64,000 nucleotides of DNA, taken from the NCBI RefSeq assembly GCF_011075055.1, contig NC_058139.1, forward strand, positions 14,529,584 through 14,593,583, given 5' to 3'. Position 1 is the first letter of the stretch. Each line of letters begins with the position of its first letter. Shown in pieces: positions 48,014 through 61,080 of the stretch. The DNA comes from Mangifera indica. Taxonomy: Eukaryota > Streptophyta > Magnoliopsida > Sapindales > Anacardiaceae. Made by a program: the position numbers and the translations under genes. Below the pieces are notes generated by a model. That model was not told the origin of the DNA, did no database searches, and worked only from the letters and a program-made list of their open reading frames with translations.

Positions 48014-50614
48014 GCCTTCAAACTTCATTAGATTGTCTACAAACACAAAATAAAACAAACAATGTGAAAATATCATGCAATAAACCTAAAATCAAATGAA
48101 ACTCAATAAAACATAATTAAAACTCTCCTAAAAGCTCTATGATTAGACTTTAAACGTATGTAAATTATTAACACATCAAGTCCCCCTAAACTTAAATCTT
48201 CGTTTGTCTTTAAGCAAACTAAAACCAAAATAAAATCAAAAGGGTAAATCATATGAAATAATAAAACCAGACATAAAAATTTTGAGACAACCATGCCATG
48301 ATAATCAAAAGAAAATGTTCCTTAAAAGTTTAAAACACTCAAACATCCAATCTCAGTTTTGAAGGAAACTAAACTATGTAGACCAATCAAGAAATACATG
48401 CCATAACCATAACAACTAAGGTTGTTGCACTTCAAATAAACATAGACACACCTAGCAATTACATGATTCTATGCAAACCGAGTCCCATAGGCAAAATCAA
48501 ACAACTTATCTCCATTAATGTAGATGTAACACCTTAAATGATCAATAGGTTTTTAATTTGGTTGTAACGGGGTTAGGTGTTGGCTATGAAATAAGAGGAT
48601 AAAGGAATATTTCACAAAAGTATGAACTTATCAATGAAGATAAGATCAAAACACTCGATGTTGTAGTATGATATCTAAAAAGGTCTTCTAATAATAGAGT
48701 TTGCATTCTTCACTTTACTTAGTAAGGCAATGATGCATTTATTTTTGTGCGTAAATACATTTTTCTCTTTTTCTTTTTTAACATCAGTTGCCCTCCTCTC
48801 TTCTCTTTTCTTTCTCCTCAAAACTTATTTTCTTACATATTTGGGGTACTTGTATCTCTTGTCGATAAACTCTCTTGATTTGTACACTTTTCTTTTTTCG
48901 AAGAGAGTAGATTATATTTGTGTCTATGACCTTTTCATAAAAAATGTACTTATGCAAATATAAGACTTTCTTTTGATGGATAGGTTGGTAAATACTATTT
49001 ACACAAAAAAATTTTACATAGGTCATACACACACATACACATACACACTACATTTAAGGCTCAAAGGACTAGCAATAGACAATTTATATACATTTGATAG
49101 TGAAAGAAAATGTTATGAGGTTTTTTAGGTTTAATGAAAAAATGGTGTTTACATCAAAGCCTTATCAATGCATGCAACTAGAATTTCACCTCGAAAGACT
49201 GAATGGCAAAATCTAGGACCCATGACACATTAGACAATATACCTAAGTACTGATAATCCTATTATAAGTAATCATAAACAACTTCAAGAAGTCGATGACA
49301 TATAAAGTACATCCTAATGAAAAGTGCAAAACTTATAACTTCATTGCCAATTTCAAACATTCTTGCACTTATAGTTGTTCTACTTTATTAATTTTTCCAT
49401 AATTGATCAAGGTGAAAACAATTTATTTCAAAATTATTTACGGTTGTTCTACTTAATCTTTCTATAATTGATCAAATCATATTGGAAGAAATCGAGTTAA
49501 AGATAAAATTGGTAGGCTAATGGAATGGTAACATAGACATATATGAGATTGTATTAGCCTATTGGATTGACTTTTGCTTTAATGACTTAACCATATGAAA
49601 TGCAAATAAAAACAAAATACAATGTGAATGATTGTACAAAATGAACAAAATTGTGACTAAGCAAAAAATTCAAAACTAAAATTCAACTAAAGCTCCTCAC
49701 ACTTCAAAATTTGTTTGTTATGTTTGAACATATAAGAAATGGATAGAAAAGAAAATTATCAAATTAGCACTCTGATATCACTTCTTGCTAGAGTCATCGT
49801 TTGAGGCAAAGGAAAATTTGGCCATGAAGGCTGAAAGTTAGGCACTTATTTTTGTAGCTTTCACCTAAAGCCTCTCATTTCAATGATTAGTGGTACTAGG
49901 TCTACGATTGGGCCTAGAGGAGGAAGAGGTGCAGGAGGAGTCAAAGTTTGTTTTTGGTCAAGAGCTAGCCTAGAAAGGCCAAGAATATATCTAACTAGGG
50001 CTAACGAATATGTCCCATCTTGTTATTCCTAGATTTACCTATATTTCTTATCATCTCAATAGACAAAAACATATACCATTAAATACGAGTGATAATGATC
50101 AAACATTCATCAAAATCAACCACCGTCTTCGTGATGGTTGTAATTATCCCTCCATAACGAATTTTTCCTTTCTTATTTTTTCATACATTAAATGACCCAC
50201 TACCAATCAAACACTTTAAAACACGGTACCATCATTGCTACCTCTCACATAGAAATGTCGTGAGATAAACCTATGAGCAATTTTATGAACTGGATCCAGT
50301 AAATCGAAAGCTTTGTCCATGAAGTTGTTACAAAAAAGTGAACTAGTAAATTTTCCCCAAAGAGAATTGTAATCCATAGAGGCTTGGTCAGAACGCATAT
50401 ATTTTAGTAAGTTGTATTTAGTTTAGAGAAATTTTGGAAGGAAAATTTAAGAAGCCATGAATATATATATGGTCTAGTAATGACTCTTGACACTGGACAT
50501 GATCCAACAAAAATAGACATGACTTTTGCTCTCAAAAATTATGTTGTTTTAATTTAAACTAAAATTTAGGATTATTTAAGATTGGACATTTCGATTGGAA
50601 AGTTATATATTTTT
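48014..50614. other. Repeat-derived, no gene recognised, second copy
   Basis: Corresponds to 23641-26240. Confidence 0.35.
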
Positions 50615-50935
50615 CAAAACATAACTTTTTGCTAAAAAATCATGGCTTTTTAGTTCATTCTAATTTCTTCTTACAATCCTATTTTCTCTTTGTTTCAACA
50701 TCATTATATCAAAATTATTCATTCTTGTGTTTTTTGGGAGAGCATTTAGTAGTGTTGACTATTACTCTAGAGGTTTTATTGTATCCTAGAGGTGATTTGT
50801 TGTATCCTTACAATACCATAAACTGGTGGAGGCAAATATCACCTTAAGAAAAGTGATTTACATGTCTTAAAACCTTCTAACATTTCTTTGTTCAAACACA
50901 TTTCTCTAAAAATTTTAAAGTGATATTTTGCTTCA

Positions 50936-53266
50936 ATGGCCCCAACAAAATCAGATTTTGCTTGCAAAAATTTTCTCAGTTTACAAGTCTACAAGTTGGA
51001 GCATTTTGATAGCACAAACTTTACTCACTAGAAAGATAAAATTATCTTTCTCCTCATTGAATTAGGTGCCAACTATGTGTTGAACTTGAATTTGATAGAT
51101 TTGCCTCTACTAAGTGATGAAGATAATGATGTGACAAGGGCCACTCACAAACAAAGAGAAGAAGATAAGGTTCATTATAGGGGGTACATCCTAAACTATC
51201 CCTCTGATTTTTTATATGATCTCTACTAGCCGATTCAATCTCCAAAGGAAATTCGGAGTGCACTTAAGGTGAAATACACTTCTTAAAAACAAGATACAGA
51301 CAAATTTACTTACATGAAATATCTTGAATTTCAAATGGTTGATAATAAATCTGTCATGAATCAAGTAGATGAATTACAACTCTTGGTTTCAAAATTAAAA
51401 GATTTAAAAGTAGAAATTTTTGAACCATTGCATGTTGCTACTATGATTGCAAAATCACCGCCAACTTGGAATGGTTATAGAAATAAATTATTGCATACTA
51501 TTGAAGAATTATCTCTAGATCAATTCTAAAACATATTAAAATTGAATAGGAGTCAAGAAACCATGACAAAAACTTTGCTTTAGAGTTTGGTTCTAATGTA
51601 CATTATATTGATTATGGAGTAAATGACAACACCAAGAATAATATTGGTGGAAAAAATAGTCATAAGAGAAAACTTAACTCAACCAATAACTTTTCCAACA
51701 GTAAAAAGAAAAATTGTTATTTATGTGGTAAACCAGGGCATTTTAAGAAAGATTATAGGTTAAAAAAAAAGACTTAGAATTGAAGAAAATGCTACTAATA
51801 ACAAAGCCAATATGGTTGAAAAAGAACCATGTAAATTTGTGGTCATGGTTACTGAATTACACATGACAACATCATTAAAGTCTATTGATTGGTGGTATGA
51901 CTTTGATACAACAATTCATGTATGCAATGATAAAAATCAATTTAAGAAATATGAAGTTGCAACTAGTGATGAAAATGTACTAATGGGGAATCATGATACC
52001 ATACAAGTGCATGGAAATAGAATGGTTGAAATTAACTTTTCATTTGACAAGAAATTGATTCTCACAAATGTATTACATGCACCTAGTGTTAGAAAAAACT
52101 TGATCTCTACTAGTTTACTTTGTATGAAGGGCATAAAAGTAATTCTTGAGGTAGAAAAACTTGTACAGTCCAAGAATGGTATTTTTGTTGGAAAAGGTTA
52201 TTCATATGACAATATGTTTAAACTTAGTATTATCAATAATAATAGTAAAACTATTTCTTCTGCTTATATTGTTGATTCTTTTATATCTTTGTGGCATGTT
52301 AGATTAACACATGTGAATTATAAATACGTAGAATTTTTGTCAAAACATAACTTAATTTCTTGAAGTAATAAATAACATAAAACATGTGATATATGTATAC
52401 AAGCTAAAATGACTAAGAAATCATTTCCTAAAAGTGAAAGGAATACATAATTGCTTTAGCTAATACATTCAAATATATGTGAATTAAATAGTGTTTTACC
52501 CAGAGGAGGGAATAGATATTTCATAACTTTTATAGATGACGCATCTAGATATACACAAGTTTACTTAATGAAAATAAAAGATTAAGCCTTTACGATGTTT
52601 CAGAAATATAAAAATTTAGAAGAAAATCAAAAGGAAAAGAAAATTAAAATTTTAAAAAGTGATAAAGGGAGTGAATACTTTCCTAGTGGGTTTAATTGGT
52701 TTTGTGAAAAACATGACATAATACATCAAAGTAGTGGACCATATACCCCATAACAAAACGGTTTGGGACAAAGAGCTATTAAAAGTGTGTTTCTTGGATA
52801 TGCTAAAAGTTCAAAAGCATATAGATTGTTGGATTTAGAATCCAATGTTATTGTAGAATCAAGGGATGTGGAATTCATTGAGAATACTTTTCTTAATGAT
52901 TCCATAGTATATTTAAGAAATGATTCTACACCAAAAAAAAAAAAACACAAGACAACAATTTAAATGTTGATACTTCATCTAATCAGAGAAAAGTCCCTGA
53001 AACTCTTAATGAACCTCTCAAGAGAAGTAAAAAAACATTTAAATTTCATCTTTTCTCAAGCCTTAGTCTTATCAGTTGAAAATACTAGAAGTTATGTACT
53101 TAATAAAATATCTATCCTATTAAACTTACAAGAAGATTCGAAAACTTAAAATGAAGCTATAACTTCAAGAGATTATACCTTCTGGAAAGACATTATAAAT
53201 GATGAAATGGATTGTTTGCTAGCTAATAATACTTGGGTATTGGTAGACTTACCTCTTGGTTCAAGG
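50936..53266 (+). pseudogene. Degenerate copia gag-pol, plus strand, second copy
   Basis: Corresponds to 26562-28899. Differences include loss of one codon near 52204 (GYSYDN instead of GYSSCDN) and an intact reading through the RT start, DYTFWKDIINDEMDCLLAN, which is frameshifted in the first copy. The same catalytic lesions are shared (DFDTT; Cys to Tyr; integrase Glu segment deleted). Confidence 0.88.
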
Positions 53267-53927
53267 TTAAACTTGTGAATCAGACATTATAAGTTGTGCT
53301 TTGCACTTGTGAATTGAACCATCAAGGTTAAACTTTAGTTTGTAAATCCATTCAACCAAACAACTTCTTTACCTTCTGATAAGTTAATAAGTTCATAAGT
53401 TTTGTTCTATTCCAAGTCTGACATTTTCACATTCATGGCATCACACCATTCCTCTGAACTTGTAACATCTTTATAGCAACTAGGCTCTTGAACTTGTGCA
53501 ACTTGGCATTTTTCTAGCCTCTAATAAATCTCTCTCAAAGAATCTTATTTTCTTAGAGGTGTGCTAGAAGAGATTGAAGATGTAAAGCTTGATGGGCTGG
53601 TTGGATTTGAAGTGTCTGATTCACCATTATAATCTCCCATAACAGTAATAGAAATGTCAAAAAATTCATCTGTTTGTAAAAACGCTAAACAACCCTACTT
53701 TTTATCCTATTTCCATTCACTTTTCTCATCAAACACAACATCATGACTAATTATAAGTCTTTTAGTAATAAGATCATAAAAATGATAGCCTTTAGTTTCA
53801 ATATTATAGCCCATAAATATGCATTTAATACTATTTCCATCAAGTTTATGATTTTTTTGAGAAGGCACAAGAACATAAGAAATGCAGCTAAATACTTTAA
53901 AATGGTTACCTTTAGCCTAAACTATGT
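53267..53927 (-). pseudogene. Ty1/copia fragment, minus strand (integrase end to RT start), second copy
   Basis: Corresponds to 28900-29560. It is the downstream part of the element whose upstream part is at 55761-57960; a family A LTR is inserted between them. Confidence 0.82.
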
Positions 53928-55760
53928 TGTAACACCTATAGGTAAACCCAAGGGTATTTTAGTCTTGTTTCTTGTTTTAAATTTAATTATTAAATATTCT
54001 CCAAAGTGATACATACCCATGTATAAGGGTATACATGGTCATGTATCATCAGTAAATTTAAATTTATTAGATAAGATAAGAATTGTGACTAAATCGGGTG
54101 TTACCTTAGTTGTATGACACGATACATGCCCGTGTGTCACGTCTAGGAGGCAAAATAAAAATGCATTTAATATAATTCTCTTAACTTTTTCTCACCCCTA
54201 GCAACACCTAAATGAAAGAGAAATAAGAGGAAAGTCTTGTTTGTCAGAAGACAAGTAAGTTAGTTCTCTTCCTTGATTGTTTAAGAATGTTTTCTATGAT
54301 TAATTTCATTGTGATGATTGAATGCCTATTTTTCTTAATGAGATATTAAGGTTATGATTATTATTACATGTGAATCACTGTATGAACTTGTTTATATTCA
54401 TTTTATAAATTTTGTAAAGGCGTTAGTTGAGATTTTACCATGCTTTGTGATGAAGATGATAAGATTTGAATTATTATAGTTATATATGTAGTTAGGGTTA
54501 GAAAGATTGATGTGTAATTGTTTAGAGGTGTGCGAAAACCATTGTAGGTGATTGGACTTCCAAAGATTGTTGAAAAGGTATAAGATTAGTGAATTTTGTG
54601 ATCTCCAAATTGTAACACATGACCATGTATAGCCTCATACACACCAGTGTATAATAAGTTCAAAATAGGAAATTCCAAAGTTTTTATGCGCTTGTTTTGA
54701 GGTAAGCCATACACGATCGTGTGGCATAGTACACACACATGTGTGTGACTTTCCAAAAGTAGACGTTGTGTTTAAAAAAAAGCATATGGAGGTGCACCCT
54801 AGGCATCAAGTCAGATATGGGTCAAAAATAAAGAAAAGTTAAGGAAAGTGGTTCACATGCACATAACCACCAATTGTATGCATAAGTGGCAAGATATGTG
54901 AAAGCAATAGGGTTAGATACTCATGAAATACATCATGCACTCGATGCCAAGGCATATAACCACTCAGTTCATTTCAGGTGTGCATGGTAAGAATAGTGAC
55001 TTTTCAAAATTTTCTTCACTTGGTTAGTAGGATGCATTATATATGTACGCATGGTAGAGGCCATCCTAAGATGGTTTAGACAACAGTTTTGATTAGTTTA
55101 TATGATAAGGGAAAGGATTATTACTAAATTATTTCTTGTGTGATCAAGGTGTCTTGGAGAACCAGCCTAATAGACCATATGACATATGCAAAAGACACAA
55201 TAGATAATGACAAGGGCATCAAATATAAGAAGTCTAGTTTAGGCTTTAGTAACCTTAGTAGATAGCCTATGTTAGGGCACGAAAGTGTCGAGTATAGGCT
55301 ATATACAGATTCACAAATGGAATGTCAAGTTTACTAGTTTATATGTATATTTAAGTTGTTGAAAGGTTATCAATTTACTAAATATTTTCACTTACGTGTT
55401 CTTTTCTATTGTTTTATATGTAGAGATGAGTAACAGGGCATACGAGGGAGCTAACAGTCTAATGAATAGCTATGTATAGGCGACAAACAAATTGTTTCTT
55501 ATTTTCCATTAGATTTTAGTCCATTTATGTACTTTGCTATTTCAGTACATTTTATGAGTTATTATACACATTAATTCAAATAGTTTGTTTATGAAATTTA
55601 ATAAATGAGACAATTTAGTATTTATTTTTATCACATCTTTTCCACGTTTGTGTATATGTGATCATGCATTGAATTACAAGGTTTTAAATTAAGTAGTCCA
55701 GTTTTCAAGTATTTTTAGGTCATATTCTAGGTTTTAAAAGGTGTTTGATCATGCAAGGGT
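53928..55760 (+). mobile_element. Solo-like LTR of gypsy family A inside a copia integrase
   Basis: It starts TGTAACACCTATAGGTAAAC and matches the 12085-14197 LTR along its length, with no internal region. The flanks are two parts of one minus-strand copia element. TATGT (53923-53927) and AATGT (55761-55765) could be a 5-bp target duplication with one change. The right end is not canonical (no clear CA), so the boundary is approximate. It holds many ACAC...GTGT palindromes (ACATGCCCGTGT, CACGATCGTGTG). Confidence 0.75.
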
Positions 55761-57960
55761 AATGTAAGGCTACGATTGAAAAGATAGGATGTTGTATGAA
55801 TTGGTTCTACCCAAAAAAGTTTGAGAAGGCCTTTTGCATTCATCACACTCTTTGTCATCTCTATAAGACTTCAATTCTTATGTTCTGCCACACCATGTTG
55901 TAAGGGTGTGTATCAGGTTATCAATTGCCTCAAAATGCCTTGCTCTTTACAAAAATTATCAAATTTAGTTGAAACGAATTCTCCACCACAATTTGTTCTC
56001 AAAATCTTTAAAAAGTTCCCACTTTGCTTTTTAACATAATTCTTGAACCTCTTAAAAATATGCAATGTAGTAGATTTTTCCTTGGCAAAATAAAACCATG
56101 TCATCTTACTATAATCATCAACAACATAAGGAAATATGAACTATTATTTAAAGAAGGAGTTTTCATAGGACCATAAAGGTTTGCATGTACCAGCTCAATC
56201 TTTCTTAGTGCTCTCTTAACATATCCTTTGGGAAATACATCTCAATGTTGCTTTCCAAACACACAATTCTCATATATGTCATTTTTATTATGAATGAAAG
56301 GTAATCCATCCACCAAATCTTGATGAGACAGTAGTTTCAAGCTTTTGAAATTTATGAGACCATATTTATGGTTCTACAACTAGCTGTTATCTTTTAGAGA
56401 AGTTGCAAGTGTTTGATCTTCACAAGCATGAATGAAAGGAAAGACATTGTTTTCAACTATGGGAACCTTTACCAACATGTATTTATTTGATTTATCTAAA
56501 AAGATAGTGTATGAAAAATCCTCAAAAACAAGTGAGTAACCTTCTTTTAAAAATGTTTAACAAGTTAGAGTCCAAATTAGACATATAAAGGACATCTTTA
56601 ATGTAACTTGAACCATAGGGTTTGACCTTCACAACTTCTTTTCCATGTGCTTCATGGATTATACCATCACCTATCTTTGCTCTTGTCTTGACTAATGTAT
56701 TTAGGCTAATGAATGCATCTACATTTGTTGTCATATGATTGTTATAACCACTATCCATTTATCAAACATCTAAAGAACATGATTTAGCAGTAAAACATGT
56801 TAAGAATAAACTTTCAACGTCATCTTCTTTTTCTTTTTCTTCAGCAAACTTAGCATCTTTTTCTTTAATTATACAAAATTTCTTAATATGACTAGGTTTT
56901 TTACAATAAACGCGAGGCTTACAATTTTGAGTCTTATTATTGCCACTCGTATCCTTATAGTTATGGTTCTTCTCATTGTTGCCATTTGCTTCCCTGTAAC
57001 GATGATTGCTTGAATGTCCACTGCCTATACCTTTTCTTTTTCCATGATTAGAATAGTCTTCCTACCGTTTTTTGCCATTTGACCCATTATTGCAAAAGCT
57101 AGATTTGGAAAATTGTAGCTTTGTGTGAAATAAATTCTCCATGTTGTGTTCTTCTTATCCATTTATTTTATCTTCATGAGATTTCAAAGAGGCTAACAGT
57201 TCATCTATTATAAATACGCTTAAATCTTCGGACTCTTCTAGAGCAACCACCATATGATCATACCTTTTAGAGAAACTTCTCAAAAATTTTTCAACTACTT
57301 TTTGTTCAGATAGTTTATCACTATATTTCCTAATTTGGTTGACAACCTCTATCACATTACATAAGCACGCTTCTATAGAGTCACAATCTTTCATAGAAAA
57401 ATCCTCAAATTTTCATAGAGTCACTATCTTTCATAAAAAATTCCTCAAATTTTCTCCGAAGAGTTTGTAGTTTAATGGATAATACCTTGGTATTCCATTT
57501 GAAGTGTTTTCTATGCCTCACTTGTCTTTGTTACAACTAAAATTCAAGCAAAAATGTTTTCATCTATTGCTTTTTTAATGAAGAAAAGAACTTTGACATC
57601 TTTCTTCTTAAGGTCTTTGAGAGTTTCAACTAAAGCACTAGCTTCATTGTAACCTTTCTTTGCAAACTCCTACAAATCTTGAGAGGTGAAGAGAGTCTTC
57701 ATTTTATGCTTCATACTTCATAGCCAATCTTTTTGAACAACAAAATTGAGGGAAGTACTAGATTCACACCTATAGAGTTGTTCGCCATTTGCTAGACCTA
57801 TGAAGATCTGATACCAAATGTTTCTTTTATAACCTAGTTGCAATAACATAGAAGGAACTATTCTCTTTACTGCAAAATCAAGAGAGGTAGAACATAGAAT
57901 CAAAATAATCTCATAGAAATATTAATAAATAGGTGATAGGCAACAAAAGATAGTTGAAAA
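55761..57960 (-). pseudogene. Degenerate Ty1/copia gag, protease, integrase, minus strand
   Basis: Read downward from about 57960. Gag leader lies at 57903-57718 (KRNIWYQIFIGLANGEQLY). The main gag frame is 57394-57155 (RSFSKRYDHMVVALEE). The zinc knuckle is at about 56925-56880, RVYCKKPSHIKKFC, with the first Cys lost. The protease frame at 56758-56522 keeps DSG (MDSGYNNHMT). The pre-integrase segment NFKSLKLLSHQDLVDGLPF is near 56340. The integrase has ELVHANLYGPM (first Asp changed to Asn), LRTNCGGEF (second Asp changed to Asn) and HGVAEHKN (Glu kept). AKGLLKLFWVEPI and NRSLT precede the inserted LTR. About a dozen residues are missing at the insertion point. Confidence 0.88.
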
Positions 57961-58249
57961 GTTCAACGTATTTTATTCATTTGAACCGTCATTTAATACA
58001 CATTAAGCAAGTATAAAATCCCACAAATCAATTAGAACATGAAACTTATCTCCTACAATAAATGACCTACTTACTAACAACATCACACTCATCTCCTAAG
58101 ATAAATGACCCACTTACTAACAAACCAACCCAAGAAACTAAGATAACTCACTAACAAACTTTTGACTTATTCTAAACACTTAACCAAAATAATAAAAACT
58201 ATGAAACTAGTAATATCTATATTAGTTTAATAGTTAAAAAGTCTAAAAA
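57961..58249. repeat. Upstream flank of minus-strand copia; short tandem repeat at about 58047-58122
   Basis: ATCTCCTACAATAAATGACC and ATCTCCTAAGATAAATGACC, each followed by ACTTACTAACAA, form two diverged units about 43 bp apart. The region may be the leader or LTR of the minus-strand copia; no primer-binding site was found. Confidence 0.45.
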
Positions 58250-58560
58250 TATTGCTTAATCTTGAACTTCTTAAATTTTTTATGTTATCCACATGTCTTG
58301 ATTCTTCAAACTAAATTTCTTGTGCTAATTTCTTACCTGTTACTAATTCCTAAGTGGCTGAGAAGTCTTGAGGTGGAAAAGAAGTTTGTCTTGGAATGTA
58401 TGAAACTCTCCTTTTATACTTTTGGGTTGACAGTTGTGTGTGTAATTTGGATTCTTAGATTTTATGGATTTTGTGTGATCCTATCTAATACAGTTGTATT
58501 AAATGCTTGTATTTGCTTCCTAGAATTTTAAAGAGAAATCTATTTCACTCATCCTTCGAA
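58250..58560 (+). repeat. Uninterrupted relative of 21570-21702 plus 23448-23640
   Basis: This 310-bp stretch is the ordered, continuous counterpart of the two flanks of the 21703-23447 LTR. The 89-codon frame at 58262-58531 has no domain and its counterpart elsewhere is broken, so I do not call it a gene. Confidence 0.7.
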
Positions 58561-61080
58561 GCTCGTATTAGCTAAAGAGACTATAAATAAAATATTGTGA
58601 CATGTATAAATGTGACTATTACTAATACTAAAACTGGTCAGACTAATATGCGACTAAAATTGTGAACAAAATATGATTAAAACATTATTATTGAGATTCG
58701 TATAAGTAAAAACTTCTAAGACTTTAGGCTTACCGATAACCTCCACACATATGTGTAGTTGGGTAAAACTGCTAAAGTAATTATGATATGGTTACTAGTT
58801 GGATAACCAATATTAACCTAGTTTCCCTTGCCAAGTTGACTAAGTGTTCAAATATTAAACGAGTCTCTACTTTCATGATCACCTAGATAATAACTACCTA
58901 TTACATTCTGCGATTTCAAGTACTTTGTAAGGAATTGACCTATCTCTAGTATCAGTTTTCCAAGTTCAATAAGTGCATGTGCTAACTCAACATCTACCTT
59001 TCAATAGTCTACATAAGTCTACTAACATGTGTAAAGACGAGCCGTTATCTTTATCACAAACAAAGAATAACCATTCAATGAATCAAAACAAAACGATTTA
59101 TATAAATGTAGAATAATATACTGCAAACTTATAGGGATTATCTCTGTGGTTCCTATAATAAAAGAAAATTAGCTACTCACACTAAAGACAAACATGCAAT
59201 AGCAAAAATATAAGAATATTATACTCAGACCAAAAAGGATGAAGAGATCATATTTAAATGTGTATATGTGCTTCGAATGTTTGGTTGTCGCTCTCGCTTA
59301 CTATTGTGCACTGAAACTGCTATTCCTAATGGCTTACTAATTGCAAATATTGAATTGCTCAAGGCTTTCAGTATGAACTTTCGAGAAAGAGAAAGTGTGT
59401 CTTAAATGAGTTGAGTGGCTTTATATAAGTTTTTTTCTCCTCATGTGATTAAGATTGTTGCATTCTTTTCTTAACTCTTTATAGCTCTAAATTTTCTCTT
59501 TTCTTGATCCTATAATGTTGAGAGGTCTGGATTTCTTTCCTATTCCTTCCTTTTACATCTGTCTTTTCTTAATGTGATCAAGAAACGTTTGTAAATTCTT
59601 TCATTTCTCTATTCTTTTTTTGCAATTATTCCCTGGTTTCCAGTTTATTTTCCTATAAACAAAAATGGAATAATTAAATAAAATATTTAAGAACATTATT
59701 ATTATTTAATTAAATTCTAAACTAATTTATTTCTAAAATGTAGACTTTTACACCTTTAAGCATGGTATGAAGTGTATATTTTGGGTGCAACAATGAGCGT
59801 GTGCACAATGACACATAATCGTTCATTGGCATTTTCTGCCACACAGACATGCATAAAAATTGTTCATCACTAAGTTTTTTGCAAAAGTGACAATCGTTTA
59901 TCCTCGATAAATGTTCATTTCTTGTTGAAATTTTAACTGTTCACTTGAATGTTCGCTCCTTGGTCATTGTTAAATATATACATGGTTCCCGATATACAAC
60001 TTAAAGAATTATGTATGCTTTGAAATTAAATTTTGGGATGTAAACTTTATTTTGGATAATATTGCTTATGCACCCTACCTTTTTTCTATTCTTTCGATGT
60101 ACTTCTCTTCTTATTTAACTCCCTTTGAATGTAACTTGAGATTTTTGATCTTATGTAAAATTAGAATTAGGTTATTTTATTTTCTTTTCTTAAAAAACAT
60201 GTAACTAGGAAACTAAGTCATGTAATCTTAAAGAAAGAAGACAAAGGAGGAATCTTGAAGATCCTAAAGAATAAGACCTAAGTTGATTAGTTAAACCTTT
60301 TATGGCTTGTAAAGTGCATGTTTAGGTTTTATTTTTCAATAACACCTTACATGTGGAATAAAGCTAGTGAAACATTAAGTAAATCCCTCAATTAAAATAT
60401 AAAGATATTATTGATGTCTTCCAATATAACACCCAAATTAAGCCTATGTTCGTCAAAACAAATGGTACACTTCTACCAAGCAAAAAATCAAGTGCTTATC
60501 ATATTGGGTCTGACTTAACTAATGTATTTTGTTTGTTTTACCAAAGTAAAGGTAAAGTATCTTAGAGGTAGGGTAAGGAATGATTTGTTGATGCAAAGAG
60601 ATATATAGTATTCATCGTACTGGTATCGAAAGTCACAATTGAGGTCACATGATTTATTGGGGTAATACCTAACTCGAGATTATATACTATTGTGATTAAT
60701 TTGAATATTTATCAAATCGGTTAATTCGAACTTATTCACCAAAGATAAAGGGGGAATTAATGCAACGAGATATCAATTAACTAAGAACTCCACTAAGACT
60801 TCCTGAGTCTAACAATGAGGGCTATTGACTTAAGGAAAATAGTAGGAGTATTTAATTTAAAAACCATAATTCAATGAACAAATAAATTACCAAATTACTT
60901 ATACACTTTAATCTTTATTTGTAAATAAAACAAACGACCATGACAACAACATATCGATCAATTCTCAAGAAAGAAAATAAAATCATTGGTAGTAACTTCA
61001 TTAACTGGTATGAAATCTTCAGATTGTACTTCATCAAAAGAAAAGGATGATAAAATATGATTTTTAAGTGAGAAGAGGTC
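58561..61080. other. Repeat-derived, no gene recognised
   Basis: Bases 58960-59240 resemble 21240-21560. Bases 60700-60860 resemble the reverse complement of 20700-20850. The rest is AT-rich with short frames lacking domains. TATATAAG near 59425, followed by pyrimidine-rich DNA, could be an LTR promoter. Confidence 0.4.

Larger units (their letters stand above)
30081..53946. repeat. Long direct repeat, copy 2 (probable unmerged contig overlap)
   Basis: Copy of 5684-29580, 23,866 bp, starting exactly at the gap and in the middle of the GAE gene. To its right the sequence continues into unique DNA, as expected if contig 2 simply overlaps the end of contig 1. Confidence 0.95.

Noticed and set aside
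53928..55760. A regulatory or centromeric satellite, because of the many short palindromes
   Set aside because: It matches the 12085-14197 LTR along its length and shares its start; there is no tandem array.
58262..58531. An 89-codon gene
   Set aside because: The sequence is a repeat also found at 21570-21702 plus 23448-23640, where it is interrupted; the protein is hydrophobic low-information sequence with no domain.
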